A stretch of 64,000 bases of DNA from Sordaria brevicollis (lineage: Eukaryota; Ascomycota; Sordariomycetes; Sordariales; Sordariaceae), in the NCBI GenBank assembly GCA_033439795.1, contig JAUTDP010000010.1, forward strand, positions 1,798,001-1,862,000, read 5' to 3'. Position 1 is the stretch's first letter. Each line of letters opens with the position of its first letter. Made by a program: the position numbers and the translations under genes. Under the pieces are notes generated by a model. It saw only the letters and a program-made list of their open reading frames with translations. It did no database searches and was not told where the DNA came from. Positions 10,880-21,768 of the stretch are shown piece by piece.

Positions 10880-13036
10880 ATGGGAAAGAAAAAGAACAAG
10901 AACAAGCAGCGCGGCGTTGCGGCTGCCTTGGCCACCTTCCAGGGCGACTCTATGGCCATTGATACCGAAAATGTCAGCATTCAAAATTCAACTACTACGA
11001 CAAATGGTGAAACGACACCCAGCACATCATCAGGGAGTCTAAAACGCCAGTGCCCCGATGATGACAATGAAGATGGCGGCGGTTGGCAAACCATTGAAAA
11101 TGGTCGGCCAGTTAAGAAGCTGAAGAAGATTCCGGGCCAAGAATCAAGTCGATATCCCGGCATTCATTTCTCGTCCCAGGCCAGGCTTTTCAACAAGATC
11201 AACGTCTCCAATTTACGCGACTTGATCTTGTACATCTTTGCCGATGGTCAAGCTCCCCAATGGGTGTCTGTCAAGCATCGGCCCGAGTTTAGAAAGATCG
11301 TGGCCATCATGGTACCAGGTCTTGACGAGGCCATGTTCAAGAAGGGTCTCGACTTTTCCACCTACACTGGTCCCCCTCCCAGTCAAGCGACCTCTGGAGG
11401 ACAACCCGATCCTGATGAGTACTATCCACGCGAACTCAAAAAGGAGCTGTTGCCCGAAGTACTACAGCCCTTCGCCGACATGTTTCCGCATTTGTGGCCT
11501 GTTAAAGCGCCAGGCGACGACAAGTATGGCAAGTTGCACTCGCCGATGCAGGCAATGCTCACCGCGCCCATGCCGAAGAACAAGGGGATGGGAGTTCAGC
11601 CCGTGTCTGAGCCCAACGGCTGGAAGAACCAGCGAACACGGATTACCGAGTTTTTGGCCAGCAACGAAGAGCTGATGGAGAACGGCTTCCCCGTCCACCC
11701 AGCAATGCTGAAACCAGGAGAGAAGAGAGATCAGTTCAAGGACCCTGAAGGCTGGGTACACACAAGAGTCGAGAACCTCGAGGATGGAAAGGTTCCCGAG
11801 GGCGAAGTGCAGCAGGGCAGCGTCACCGCAGGCCGGGGAGTCTACGCCCTCGACTGCGAGATGTGCATGACTGGGGAGGCCGAATACTCACTTACCAGAA
11901 TCAGCTTGGTCTCTTGGGACGGCAGCGTTGTTCTGGACGAACTCGTCAAGCCAGACAAGCCCATCATTGACTACGTCACACGGTGGTCAGGTATCACCAA
12001 GGAGATGATCGACCCCGTTAACACGACATTGAAGGATATCCAAGCCCGCTTGCTCGACATTCTCGGCCCTCGCTCAATCCTCCTCGGTCACTCGCTTGAC
12101 TCCGATCTGAAGGCTCTCAAGCTCGCCCATCCCTTTATTGTCGACACCTCGCTTCTCTTCCCCCACCCTCGCGGTCCGCCTCTCAAGCAATCGCTCAAGT
12201 ACCTCGCGCAAAAGTTCCTCAACCGCGAAGTCCAAAAGGGCGGCGGAACCATGGCCGGACATGACAGCATCGAAGACGCCAAGACCTGTCTCGACCTCGT
12301 CAAGCGGAAGTGCGAGAAGGGCAAGGCATGGGGCGCCGGCGAGAACCAGGGTGAGAACCTCTTCAAGCGTCTCGCTCGTGCTGGCACGGCATACCGTTCC
12401 ACCGCCGGTCCCGAGGCCACGGGCGGTGCTCCCGTCGGCAAGAGCAGCGCAGCCGTCGACTGGGGCGATGTGACCAGAAGCGCCGGTAACGCCGCCACCG
12501 TCACCATCTCCTGCAAATCCGATGCTGAAGTTGAAGCCGGCATTCTCCGCGCCATCAAGGGCGACCCTGACGGTCTCGAAGTTCCCGGCGGCGGCGTCGA
12601 CTTTGTCTGGGCACGCATGCGCGAGCTCGAGGCTCTCCAAGGGTGGTGGAACCGCAACAAGCTCGTTGCCGAAGACGCCGGTGGCCCGCCAGCTGCTACT
12701 AATGATGGCGAGTCGAATGTGAACGAGGAAGACAAAGAGAACGCAGCCCCACCCGTGTCACCCCTCGAAACCTGCCTCAAGACGCTCGGCGAGCGTCTCA
12801 AGCGCATCTACGACAACCTCCCGCCATGCACCGCATTTATTGTCTACACCGGCACCGGCGACCCGCGCGAGATGAGCAGGCTGCAGGCCATGCAGGCTCA
12901 GTTCAAGAAGGAGTACAACACACCTGGCTCTAAGTGGGATCAGTTGAGTGTGCAGTGGACGGACAGGGAGGATCAGGCGCTGCGCCAGGCTTTGAAGGTG
13001 GCGAGGAGCGGTATTGGTTTTATTGGAGTCAAATAG
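10880..13036 (+). CDS. REX1: REX1/RNH70-type 3'-5' RNA exonuclease
   Basis: An uninterrupted gene of 718 codons. The ATG at 10880 has context CATCATGG and opens a very basic M-G-K-K-K-N-K-N-K tail that probably acts as a nuclear or nucleolar signal. The DEDDh exonuclease domain starts at Y-A-L-D-C-E-M (Asp325, Glu327). G-H-S-L-D-S-D-L-K supplies the third carboxylate, and G-H-D-S-I-E-D-A supplies the catalytic His and last Asp. The segments D-E-L-V-K-P and H-P-R-G-P-P-L-K are typical of the REX1 subgroup. In yeast REX1/RNH70 trims the 3' ends of 5S rRNA, tRNAs and 5.8S precursors in the nucleus; the same role is inferred here. A C-terminal region of about 250 residues with an acidic linker extends beyond the nuclease. 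The start region is shared with the divergent gene ending at 10199. Confidence 0.9.
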   Translation: MGKKKNKNKQRGVAAALATFQGDSMAIDTENVSIQNSTTTTNGETTPSTSSGSLKRQCPDDDNEDGGGWQTIENGRPVKKLKKIPGQESSRYPGIHFSSQARLFNKINVSNLRDLILYIFADGQAPQWVSVKHRPEFRKIVAIMVPGLDEAMFKKGLDFSTYTGPPPSQATSGGQPDPDEYYPRELKKELLPEVLQPFADMFPHLWPVKAPGDDKYGKLHSPMQAMLTAPMPKNKGMGVQPVSEPNGWKNQRTRITEFLASNEELMENGFPVHPAMLKPGEKRDQFKDPEGWVHTRVENLEDGKVPEGEVQQGSVTAGRGVYALDCEMCMTGEAEYSLTRISLVSWDGSVVLDELVKPDKPIIDYVTRWSGITKEMIDPVNTTLKDIQARLLDILGPRSILLGHSLDSDLKALKLAHPFIVDTSLLFPHPRGPPLKQSLKYLAQKFLNREVQKGGGTMAGHDSIEDAKTCLDLVKRKCEKGKAWGAGENQGENLFKRLARAGTAYRSTAGPEATGGAPVGKSSAAVDWGDVTRSAGNAATVTISCKSDAEVEAGILRAIKGDPDGLEVPGGGVDFVWARMRELEALQGWWNRNKLVAEDAGGPPAATNDGESNVNEEDKENAAPPVSPLETCLKTLGERLKRIYDNLPPCTAFIVYTGTGDPREMSRLQAMQAQFKKEYNTPGSKWDQLSVQWTDREDQALRQALKVARSGIGFIGVK

Positions 13037-14117
13037 GCTCTGTGCCCTGGACCTCCTCCTTGTCCTTTGGGTGGATGGTGGAAAAGGCGAAAGCGAAGCG
13101 GTATTGATACCCCTTGTGTTTCTTGAAGGAGGTCATGGTTCAGTGGGTGGATATGATTACGTATGCCAAATGGTAGCGAATAGACTAGACACTAGGTGGG
13201 ATCGAATCGAAATAGACATCTCGTGCAATTATGATGGCTTAGCATATTCTACGATATATCCCATTGGCAGTTGCCGGCTCTTCGCACATGATCTTGATAT
13301 GGGTTTAAAACTGTGCATAGTCTAGAAATAGGACTTTCGCAAATTGGTGCTCTTTTACAATACATACCCGTTTTCGTCACGTCTATCGTCACATGTATCG
13401 TTGGCCAAATGTATCCGCGATAATACTGTTTGTATGCATTCAGCAGCGTTTCTTACCAACTATCACGGTCCACGGACACAATTCAGCCACCCCCCCCCCC
13501 CCTTCTTTCCTTACGAGAAGCAACAATATTACTAGAATATCGAACCAGAACCAAACCAAAAGACATCACAATGCTTACACTCCCAAGGACCTATGTGTCG
13601 TACTGAGTATGAGTTGAGTATATTGACCGCTTTTTCTCCGCTCACTTTCTTCCTAAGAAACAGGCAGGACACCCACCAAATGCAAGACTACACAAAACCC
13701 ATAGAAAACCCGTCTTTGACTTCTTCTCACTTCCCAACCCCTCCGCAACATTCGTTAAATCCCAGCAAGCGAGTCAAATCTATATCCGCTTTGATTCGTA
13801 CAATACTTCCACTCAGAAGATGTCTCTCCAATGCATCAAAACCCCCTATCATAATCCATACACAATATGTTGTTACTAGTACTAACACTCGCTCCCGACA
13901 CATAACCATCATCATTATGGTCCTCATCATCATCACCATGCTGCTGTTCCCACCAGGTCTCCTAATCCCACCAGTCCTGAAGGTCTCCTTCTTTTTCTTT
14001 AATCGGGGACGACCCATACCCCTGGCCCTCCACCTCGGTATCGTCATCATAAGCAAAACACCCACCCTCATCTACATCCTACGCAGTAGCGTGTTATGGT
14101 TCCGGATGTGACTCACT
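13037..14117. other. Intergenic between REX1 and PEX5 (convergent)
   Basis: Contains the 3' ends of two converging genes and a run of 13 C at 13490-13502. No coding frame with codon bias, RNA gene or repeat family was seen. Confidence 0.6.
13490..13502 (+). repeat. Run of 13 C
   Basis: Homopolymer tract in the intergenic region between the converging REX1 and PEX5 genes. Confidence 0.85.
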
Positions 14118-16101
14118 CTAAAAGTCGAACTCACCACGGAAGATCTCCGGGTCGACGCCCGTAGTTACCTTCTCCGCCAGATCCCTGCGTCCCATTTGCG
14201 TAAACACGCGACGGAGGGTATCATAGAGGGTGGTGCTCCTGTTCTGCGTCATCATGCTATCGATGCGAGAATCGGCATCACCGGCGTTACCACCGAGCAG
14301 CTCGCGCGCCTTCTCGCGCCCGCTCTTCTCGACGGACTTGTGCATGTCCAGCGCGGCGAGCAAGTGGCCGGCGGCCTCGGCGTGGCACCCGATGTTAATG
14401 CAGGATACACCGAGGTTGTAGCGGGCGCGCACAAAGTTGGGGTGGATGGCGAGGGCCTTTTCGTAGGCGGCGATGGCCTCCTCGGACCGGCCGCTGTTGG
14501 CGAGGGTGGCGCCGAGGCGGTTCCAGAGGAGGTGGATCTGCTCGCGCTGGTTGGAGGTGCCGAGCTCGGTGGAGTGAAGGGCTGACTGGAAGCAGTCGAC
14601 CGCCTTGTCGTAGTCCTCCGCACCGTAGAACAGGACGCCCAGGCCGACCTGCACGTCGGGGTCCATGTGGTCGCCATCGGGAGCGAGGCGCGCAGCCTCG
14701 AGGAAGAGGTTGGTCACACGCTCGTGCAGCTGGGCGCGGTCGGTGAAGCCCATATCGGCGGCCGAGGAGAGGTTTTTGGGCGAGATGACACTGGGGTACT
14801 TGGTCGACAACCAGCGTTCGAGCGTGCGGTAGGCGGTGCTGTCGTAGCCCTCATTGGTGTAGGAGACAGCCAGGCCCATCATGGCAGAGAGATTGTTGGG
14901 GTCAAGCTTCATGGCGCGCTCGAGGGCGCGGATGGCGGCCTCTTCCTTCTCGTTCTGGGCCTGGGCCTGTCCGAGGTAGACCCACGCCTCGGTGTGGTCG
15001 GGGTTCTTCTGGACGGCGGCCTCGAAAGCCAAAGCAGCTAGCGACAGGTTTCCGCCCTCCTTCATGATGCGAATACCCTCCTCGAATGGGTTTGGTGTCT
15101 CCCGGAAGAAGTTATCTTCCTCGAAGAGATACTCTTGTACGATAGGGTCCGCGCCGAGCCTGCCGTTCAGCGTCCAGTCCTCCTTTTCCAGGTTCTCACT
15201 GTCGAACTTGGCGAAGTCGTCCTGGACATCAATCTCGTCCAACTCCTTCATGGCATCTCTTTCGGCCTGGATACCGCGCCAGATGGATTCGAGATCGCCG
15301 GCACCGGTCTCGGAGTGAAGGAGCGCCTCGTCCATCTTGTTGAGCTCAGGCTCCATAGCACGGGCCTCGTCACCATTGATCTCCAGCTGAGCGAAATGCT
15401 CCTCCCACTTGTTCTGGTCGAGCTCGACAACCTTGCCCTTGCCCTTGCCCTCGGCTTGTACTGGCTGAAGGTTGTGCATCTGAGGGCCGTGCATGCCAAC
15501 CATGGGCTGGTACATGGGCCTCTGCATCATGTTGTAGTTCATGTTGCCGACACCCATCATACCACCACCCATCATAGGGCGCTGAACAGGCATCTGGCTG
15601 GCGGTGGCCGGCGCCGCCTGGGGGTGCATCTGCTGGAATTTGGAGAACTCGTCGGCACTGAACTGGGTGCCGGGCGGCGCATTGAACGCGGCTTCCATGG
15701 CCGCCTGCTGGTTGTGGAAGTCCTTAGCCCACACTGGCGAGGCGTTCTGGGCGCGCATATGGACGCCTTGGGCGGGGTCGAGGGGAAGCATGTGTCCGTG
15801 TTCGAGCGGCATATGAGCCATCTCGGGCGTCTGGTTAAGGAATCCGTTCACCATCTGTTCATAGGCATCATCATGTCAGTCAAGAGCCCTACGTATCGCC
15901 GTCAACAGTGTCCATATAGAGCTTCCTTACCTCATCTTGCCCAGGACCGCGCTGGGTACTCCGGAAGCCACCAGCCACGGCATTGGGACCTCTGTTGACG
16001 AGCCTGTCATGTTGGAGGCTCTTGTCGTCTCCAACGTGCTTGGTGAACTGGCTGAGCGGGTTGCCCGCCGTCGAGCACTCGGCTCCTCCCATGAAAGACA
16101 T
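14118..16101 (-). CDS. pex5: Peroxisomal targeting signal 1 receptor PEX5
   Basis: Two exons, 16101-15931 and 15854-14118, encode 635 residues; the 76-nt intron (GTAAGG...CAG) splits the N-terminal part at phase 0. The N-terminus M-S-F-M-G-G-A-E-C-S carries the conserved Cys whose ubiquitination recycles PEX5. The motifs W-A-K-D-F and W-E-E-H-F are WxxxF/Y sites for PEX13/PEX14 docking. The C-terminal half is a row of tetratricopeptide repeats (for example A-W-V-Y-L-G-Q-A-Q and A-R-Y-N-L-G-V-S-C) that bind SKL-type C-termini. Family role: PEX5 carries matrix enzymes from cytosol into peroxisomes and cycles back. Length matches fungal PEX5. A Met/Gln/Pro-rich linker follows the docking motifs. 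Confidence is high for identity and for both exon borders. Confidence 0.95.
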
Positions 16102-17460
16102 TTTGAATAATAGTGTTTATAGTGATATGATGCCGGTGTTATGTATGGTTTCGGCAAGGGTCGACAAGCCGAGAAAGGGAGACGGATGCGCCGCTCGATT
16201 ATACCTCCTGGTACTGATGCGAAAGTGTAGCGATATGCGATCGACTGTTGGGTATGGGAGCAGCGGCTCGCGCAAGTTGGGGAAAGCGACGGTTGGTTGG
16301 AAGTAAGTAGCGGTAGCGCCTAGAGTAGATATTCTTTTGCGCAGAGCAAAGGATGGATGGACTGTTGGGTTGAAAGAGGAAGAAAAGCGTGGAAGCAACA
16401 AGACAAGCCCGGCACGTGTGTTTGTGGAGTTAATTAGTGATCAAGGCGGCGGTGTCCGTCCAGCTGAAGTTGTCCAACAAAGTGGAAGGAAAAGAAGTTG
16501 ACCGACTCCGAGGGAGGTGTGTGCTGTCTTGTATGGAAGTAGCGAGGGCCGCTACGGATGCACGGTGTCGATGGGTCCATGTGCCTGTGGATGGCAGGCG
16601 AGCAGCGTGGTTAGAAATCGGGCTCTGCATGCAACCTTGGGCGCCAAAAGCTCAGGGGTACGAGGGGGGGTACCGCCTGTACGCCACCTGAACTGCTGGA
16701 AATGCCGAGGCAGCCCAGCCGGCCATCTCAGCTTGTTCTCTTTGGGCTTCTTTGGCAGTCAGTTGCCGGTGGCCGGCCATTCAGTTGGCCGCGGCTACCG
16801 ACCCCGCCAATGGAGTCTTCATGTCAACCACACACTCAACCGAACCCCAGGCCGGCCCGTGGAGAACACCCCCGCCCCCGGACCCATCAAAATGAACCCT
16901 TCCTTCAAACGACAGCCGAGAAGAATTCGGACGACAAAGATGCGGCGGCGGAAGTCATGCTGACAAGCCGTCAGCAAAAGAATGCACGGATTGACAAGAC
17001 ATGAAGACTTTCTCACGTCAATCATACAGCATGCACTTGAACGCAAAAGAAGACATAGCAAAAAATACTCAGAAGACCACCCCTTTCTATTCGTACAAAT
17101 ATGTACAGGTATCTAACCAACCAAAAAAGAAATATGGTAAACGAAAACAACTAGTTCGCAGTAAGAAAGAAGAGAAGATTTGTCGTACTTGTACAGGTAT
17201 CATTGCAAAGGCAAAAAGGTCAGGATGATGTACGCAGAGTGATGATCCGTACTGCAAAGGCGCCCCAACACCAATCCCACAGTCTCCCAATTCCAATGTG
17301 CCCCAGCTTTGGCCACATTTTTGTGTGTAGAAAACCCAACCGGCTTTTTTGTTTAAACCGAACTTGCCCAGTTTTGCCCTCCATTACATCCGATTTTCCC
17401 GATCCTCTTCATCCAGTCGTGTCGTGACCATGGCATGCCCCCCAGTTGTGGCTTGCTAAT
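16102..17460. other. Intergenic between PEX5 start and RRM gene stop
   Basis: Holds the PEX5 promoter and leader (near 16100-16900) and the 3' region of the RRM gene (about 17000-17460, AT-rich with several T-runs). Frames here lack codon bias and I see no RNA gene. Confidence 0.55.
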
Positions 17461-18637
17461 TTAGAACTCGGCGTCCTGCTGGTCGCGACGGTTGTAGCTG
17501 CGGTTGCCGCCATCACGGTTGTAGCTGCGGTTGCCACCATCACGGTTGTAGCTGCGGTTGCCACCATCACGGTTGTAGCTGCGGTTGCCGCCATCACGGT
17601 TGTAGCCGCGGTTGCCGCCATCCTGATCACGGCGGGGGCGGAACTCGCGGCGCTCACCGTTGTCCTCGCGGGCCGGGCGGGAAGCGGCGGGCTGAGCATA
17701 GTCGAACTTGAGGTCCCTCTCACCGAGCTTGGTACCCTGGAGCTTCTCGAGAGCCTTGACAGCAGCGTCGACATCGGTGAAGTCGGCGTGGGCAAAGCCG
17801 CGGGGCCAGCCAGTGGCACGGTCAACGGCGACACGGACGTCCTTGAGACCATCGACACCGACGAAGATGTTGTTCAGCTCGGCGTCAGTGGTCTCGTAGG
17901 GGATGTTGCCAATGAAAAGGCAGGCGGAAGGCTCATTGTTGGCGGCCCTGGGGTCGCGGGAGGACTGAGCGCGGCGGGGCTGAACGCTGATGCGGCGACC
18001 GTGCCAGAAAGAGCCATCGACCTGGGCGCAGGCCTCCTCCAAGGCCTCCTTGGTAGCGAAGGTAACGAAAGCGTAACTGTAGAGACACGAAGCCTATTAG
18101 CGCAATCCAGGGTGTGATACGTGTAATGGAAGGCAAACTTACCCCTTGCTCAAGCCGCGGGCATCACGGGCAAGGAAAACCTCGGTGACCTCGCCGAACT
18201 TCTCGAAGGCGCCCTTGATGTGCTCCTCGGTAGCATCGAAGACGATGTTACGGACGAAGGCAGCGGTAGCGGTAGCAGGCTTGTGAGTAGAAGCCTCCTC
18301 GGTAGCAGCAGGGGCAGTCTCAGTCTGCTCGGCCTGCTCGGCCTGCTCGGTCTGCTCAGTCTGGGTAGGCTCCTCGATGTTCAGGACACGGGGAGACTGG
18401 GAGAAGAAGCGGATAGCCTGGATTCTGCTGGAGACGAGACCAGTGCGGGCAACGTTGGCGGAGAAGGAGGCAGCGGGAGCCTGGGCAGAGACGGCTCTCG
18501 AGGCAGAGAGAGCAGCTCTAAGAGTGGCACGACGGATGGACTGCCTGGATCAGAGAATATCAGTCAGTAGCTGGTCTGGAGTCCAGGAGTGCATATCCAG
18601 TCAAAGACTGTTTGATCAAGGCAATTCGTACTCACAT
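17461..18637 (-). CDS. Probable mitochondrial RNA-binding protein with two RRMs and a repeat tail
   Basis: Three exons, 18637-18636 (only A and T of the start codon), 18544-18143 and 18076-17461, encode 339 residues. The first intron (GTGAGT...CAG, 91 nt) splits the start codon as AT^G; unspliced, ATG is followed at once by TGA, and exon 2 has no other ATG. The N-terminus M-Q-S-I-R-R-A-T-L-R-A-A-L-S-A-S-R is Arg/Ser/Ala-rich without acidic residues, typical of a mitochondrial presequence. A Glu/Gln/Thr-rich linker follows. RRM1 (about residues 88-160) has RNP2 F-V-R-N-I-V and RNP1 K-G-Y-A-F-V-T-F, the latter split by intron 2. RRM2 has L-F-I-G-N-I and G-F-A-H-A-D-F. The C-terminus is five repeats of G-G-N-R-S-Y-N-R-D type, an RGG-like RNA-binding tail. 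A role in mitochondrial RNA metabolism is inferred. Confidence 0.9.
17488..17622 (-). repeat. Five 27-bp tandem repeats encoding DGGNRSYNR
   Basis: Near-identical 27-bp units, differing at a few bases, encode the nine-residue repeat at the end of the RRM protein. Because the unit is a multiple of three, changes in copy number keep the frame. The sequence identity suggests recent expansion or gene conversion. Confidence 0.85.
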
Positions 18638-19364
18638 TTTGAAGATGTGGGGTGAGGATGAATGGATGGACGGATGGATGGATGGGCAAAAAAGGGATGT
18701 TGAAAGGTTAGATTGAGAGGAGAGGAACCGTTTGTCGAAAAATAGGAAAAGTCAGTCAGTCGACCTCGATTTGGCCCCGCGTTCCGAGTTCTCGAAAGTG
18801 GACCATCCAGCATGGTTGGAGTGCTCCCATCCGCCGCTGTAACAGAAAATTCAGCAGGGTTGAGGCGGTACGACTTGCTGGATAACCGATTGGACTAGCC
18901 GCTTCAGGAAAGGTTCCTGTCGGATAAGCTTATCGGACGTCTCAGTGGAGGCTGTGCAGGTCCCTGACGGTCCTTATCTGACGCTATCAGTTGTTAACTG
19001 CCCTGACAACCACCTCCGGATCCAATGTCACAAACACGACAAAACAACATCGAACTTTACGAGAGTCATGATGGTAAAGTTGTATGGCAGCAACTGCCTA
19101 ACCTTCACGCCTTTACAACCCGCTCAATTTCTGATTCATTTCGGACGTCTAACGCTCTCCTAATCACTTCCCAAGATAGCTCCTTATGCACCCTGCCTTG
19201 TTCCCATGTTCCGCTCTGATCCGGCCAACTACGTCAAGTTCAGCCAAACCAACCGAACTACCGCCGGTACCTGAGGAACGCTGAGCTCCATATCTTCCTC
19301 GTTGTCGACCTTTTCAGGGCTCAGGACTCCAAGCGTCGAGCAACATCAAACCACCGCGCTATCT
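18638..19364. other. Intergenic with GGAT microsatellite
   Basis: Leader and promoter of the RRM gene, with an ATGG/GGAT repeat at about 18658-18687 just upstream of its start. The rest is the 3' flank of the membrane-protein gene. No gene is seen. Confidence 0.55.
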
Positions 19365-20255
19365 CTACTCCCCATTCTGGAACACAGCTCGCAAGTCTTG
19401 CCTGCCACTAGTGCCGCTAAGAGTTGGCCTTCTCGACTTTCGCAAATGATGGTGGCGATGAGTTCTGGAGGCCGAACTGGGGCCTGTTGTCCGAGGTCCC
19501 AAGTCGGCCTGACGGCTTTCGTTCGGTGCAATTTCCCCTGGCTCAGCGCTTCTCGATATCGCTGTCGGGTTTCGGGTATATCTTGACTGCTTGATGCTGG
19601 TTTCTCGATTTAAGTCGACCGGATGGGATCGGAGGGGGTCGAACTCGAGCGATACGCCATGTCGTGAAGCTACAGGCTCTGGTTCCGTGATAATGATCTT
19701 GATATCATTTCCTTTTGTGGGGGTGTCCCTTCGGCCTGCTCCAGACTTCCGGTCCTTCTCTTCTTTCTGCATCGTGTACTGCTCACTTTTTTGTGCCAGC
19801 AATCTCTCCTCGTCCGGCGCATCTGAGGGCAGTACAGTTGCCGAGGATGCCCAGAATGAGCGGTTCCGAGTGTCACGGAGGTCTTTCCTCGGTGCAAAAC
19901 GCATGTTTGGGGATATTGTTTCGACTGACGGCGAGTAGTAGGCAGTGTCGACATAGCCCGACGGGCTCAGTTGTCCATCATCCCCGTTTTCAAGATCGGC
20001 AAATTGGCGAGCTTGACGTATCCTGCTGTACACGATATAGCAGATCGCTAGCAGGAAGATTATCGACCCGGATATCGCAATGACCAGCGCTGGTCGTATA
20101 GGTCCTCGATGTTGAACAGAGTAGACGATCGAAAAGACAATGAGCGAGGTGGTAAATGAGGCCAGCGAAATCAAGAGCACAATCTCAATCGTTGAGAAGG
20201 GGCGATGGCCACCGATTTGTCGATATCCTTTTGTCGGGTAAGGGATTCCGACCAT
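19365..20255 (-). CDS. Small membrane protein with two predicted helices, unknown function
   Basis: I do not recognise the family. A single exon from the ATG at 20255 gives 296 residues; the open frame extends six codons upstream but starts with TTG. Two hydrophobic helices lie near residues 21-43 (I-E-I-V-L-L-I-S-L-A) and 51-75 (A-L-V-I-A-I-S-G-S-I-I-F-L-L-A). They are joined by a short basic loop (Q-H-R-G-P-I-R-P), so both ends are probably on the same side. The remaining 220 residues are polar, rich in Ser, Arg and Glu, with phosphorylation-type R-x-x-S motifs and a H-R-H-H-H cluster near the end. A small fungal membrane protein with a cytosolic tail is the best description. Confidence 0.65.
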   Translation of the reverse strand: MVGIPYPTKGYRQIGGHRPFSTIEIVLLISLASFTTSLIVFSIVYSVQHRGPIRPALVIAISGSIIFLLAICYIVYSRIRQARQFADLENGDDGQLSPSGYVDTAYYSPSVETISPNMRFAPRKDLRDTRNRSFWASSATVLPSDAPDEERLLAQKSEQYTMQKEEKDRKSGAGRRDTPTKGNDIKIIITEPEPVASRHGVSLEFDPLRSHPVDLNRETSIKQSRYTRNPTAISRSAEPGEIAPNESRQADLGPRTTGPSSASRTHRHHHLRKSRRPTLSGTSGRQDLRAVFQNGE

Positions 20256-21687
20256 TGTGGGAAGGCATAGCAAAGACTATGTTCATCTGGGGACACGAGG
20301 AGCGACCGACAGGAGAGTGGTCATTTTCATTGTCGAGTGTCCGAAGTTGGGAGTCTCGTGTTATAAACTCAAAACCAACATGGCTCACCAGGCCTCCAAC
20401 AACCCGTGAGACTGTAAGACAGTGCCATGGGGGGTAGCATGGGGGTTTTACCTTCGGGTCAAGCGCGAGTGTGCTGCAGAGTGTGATCATTCACACCTTT
20501 CCCATCGGATGAGAAGAGCAAATGACAACAATGACGCAGAGCAACCACATGAGCTCTGTTGGTTGCCCATAGGGCTGGGCTGGTGTGGTTCTTTGTCATG
20601 GGACCAATGGGAAGTATCGCACGTGCCGCGGTTGCCAACTGCGCCCTTGGTTTGCGGTACACTTCCGGGCTTAAGCGCGATCTCTTATACTTCAGCCTCA
20701 TGGCTCGTACCAACTGTTGTCGAGTAAGGGTTGTTGGGTTGGGGCGCCATGCTGACCGGTTGCGTGCTCTTTGAAGGACGGCTGGTTGGACATTGTCACT
20801 TCTACTATGAGCGTTCACCACCACCGTTCTGGTTGGTCTGATATCCGGTTCATCTCCAGAACAAGTCCAATAGCGGACATTTTCCATATCGGGATTCAGC
20901 TTACACACCTCCGAAAGGCAACGTCAAAGTTGCTGCGGACCGCGCTCACGCTCCGGAAGTCAGCACACCCATATCGGTTGCGACCGTTTCATGTGCCTTT
21001 TAGGGCTGTGTATGACTATACCATCTATAGCAGTGATTATGTCCGATGAGTTGGTGAAGACCTAGACGTGATACGTCTTCATCCGGATTCGAACCCGCTT
21101 CGCTTCGGCAGTTGACACCCGGACACGCCGTGTTACTCGGGGTGGATGAGCCTCTGGCTTATCTCACCATTCACTCGGACCCAATGAAGCAGAGGCTGCG
21201 TATATGGAACCACCGGATGATAACCGCTTATTTGCTAAAGAAAGTTTTCCAGGAGGCCTGCCCGCCATCTCCAGAATGCCGAATCGGCCGTCCCACCTCG
21301 GACACACTTACTTCCAAGATCCGTGCCCCTGCGGAGATTTCACGGAGAGACGGATCCGAGTGTAAAGAAAGTCCCGTCCTCCACGAGATCTCACCGCAAA
21401 TCAAGCACCCCGTCTTAGAACCATCAAACTCCGGTGCGCTCTTCCCACACTTCGCGGAAACTTCAACGGAACCCTAACCCTCCATACATGCTCCTTTCCG
21501 TCCGGTGTTCGTCCAAACAGTTCCAGACGGAATGCCAAGACAAACTATCGGCTCCGAAGGCTCCACAATATCTCCAGTTGTTGGGCCGCGATTGCCCCCA
21601 GGCACCAGCTGAGCTTGTTCCGGACACGTATGCTCTTTATAAGGAGATCACGATGAGCAGACTTTCAACAAACAATAACCACAAAAA
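20256..21687. other. Intergenic, start of gene desert
   Basis: Promoter side of the membrane-protein gene and upstream flank of the tRNA. Reading frames are short and lack codon bias. Only a TATA-like box near 21636 is assigned. Confidence 0.5.
21636..21643 (+). promoter_or_regulatory. Upstream TATA-like box of tRNA gene
   Basis: TTTATAAG lies about 45 bp before the tRNA. Upstream TATA-type elements at this distance help place TFIIIB on many fungal RNA polymerase III genes. Function here is inferred from position. Confidence 0.45.
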
Positions 21688-21758
21688 GCGCCAATGGTCT
21701 AGTGGTTAGGATTCAACCCTTCCAAGGTTGAGGGGGGGTTCGATTCCCTCTTGGCGCA
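21688..21758 (+). tRNA. tRNA-Gly (anticodon UCC)
   Basis: The 7-bp acceptor stem is GCGCCAA/TTGGCGC. The D arm is GTCT-AGTGGTTA-GGAT, matching the A box. The anticodon stem CAACC/GGTTG encloses loop CTTCCAA with anticodon TCC, reading GGA. The T arm GGGGG-TTCGATT-CCCTC supplies the B box, and the discriminator base is A. There is no intron. The variable loop is only about 3 nt. Eight T at 21761-21768 form the polymerase III terminator. Confidence 0.93.
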
Positions 21759-21760
21759 AC

Positions 21761-21768
21761 TTTTTTTT
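21761..21768 (+). terminator. Pol III T-run terminator
   Basis: Eight T begin three bases after the discriminator base of tRNA-Gly, the standard RNA polymerase III stop signal. Confidence 0.85.

Noticed and set aside
21085..21100. GGATTCGAACCC, like a tRNA B box on the minus strand
   Set aside because: Neither the T stem nor an acceptor stem can be formed around it.
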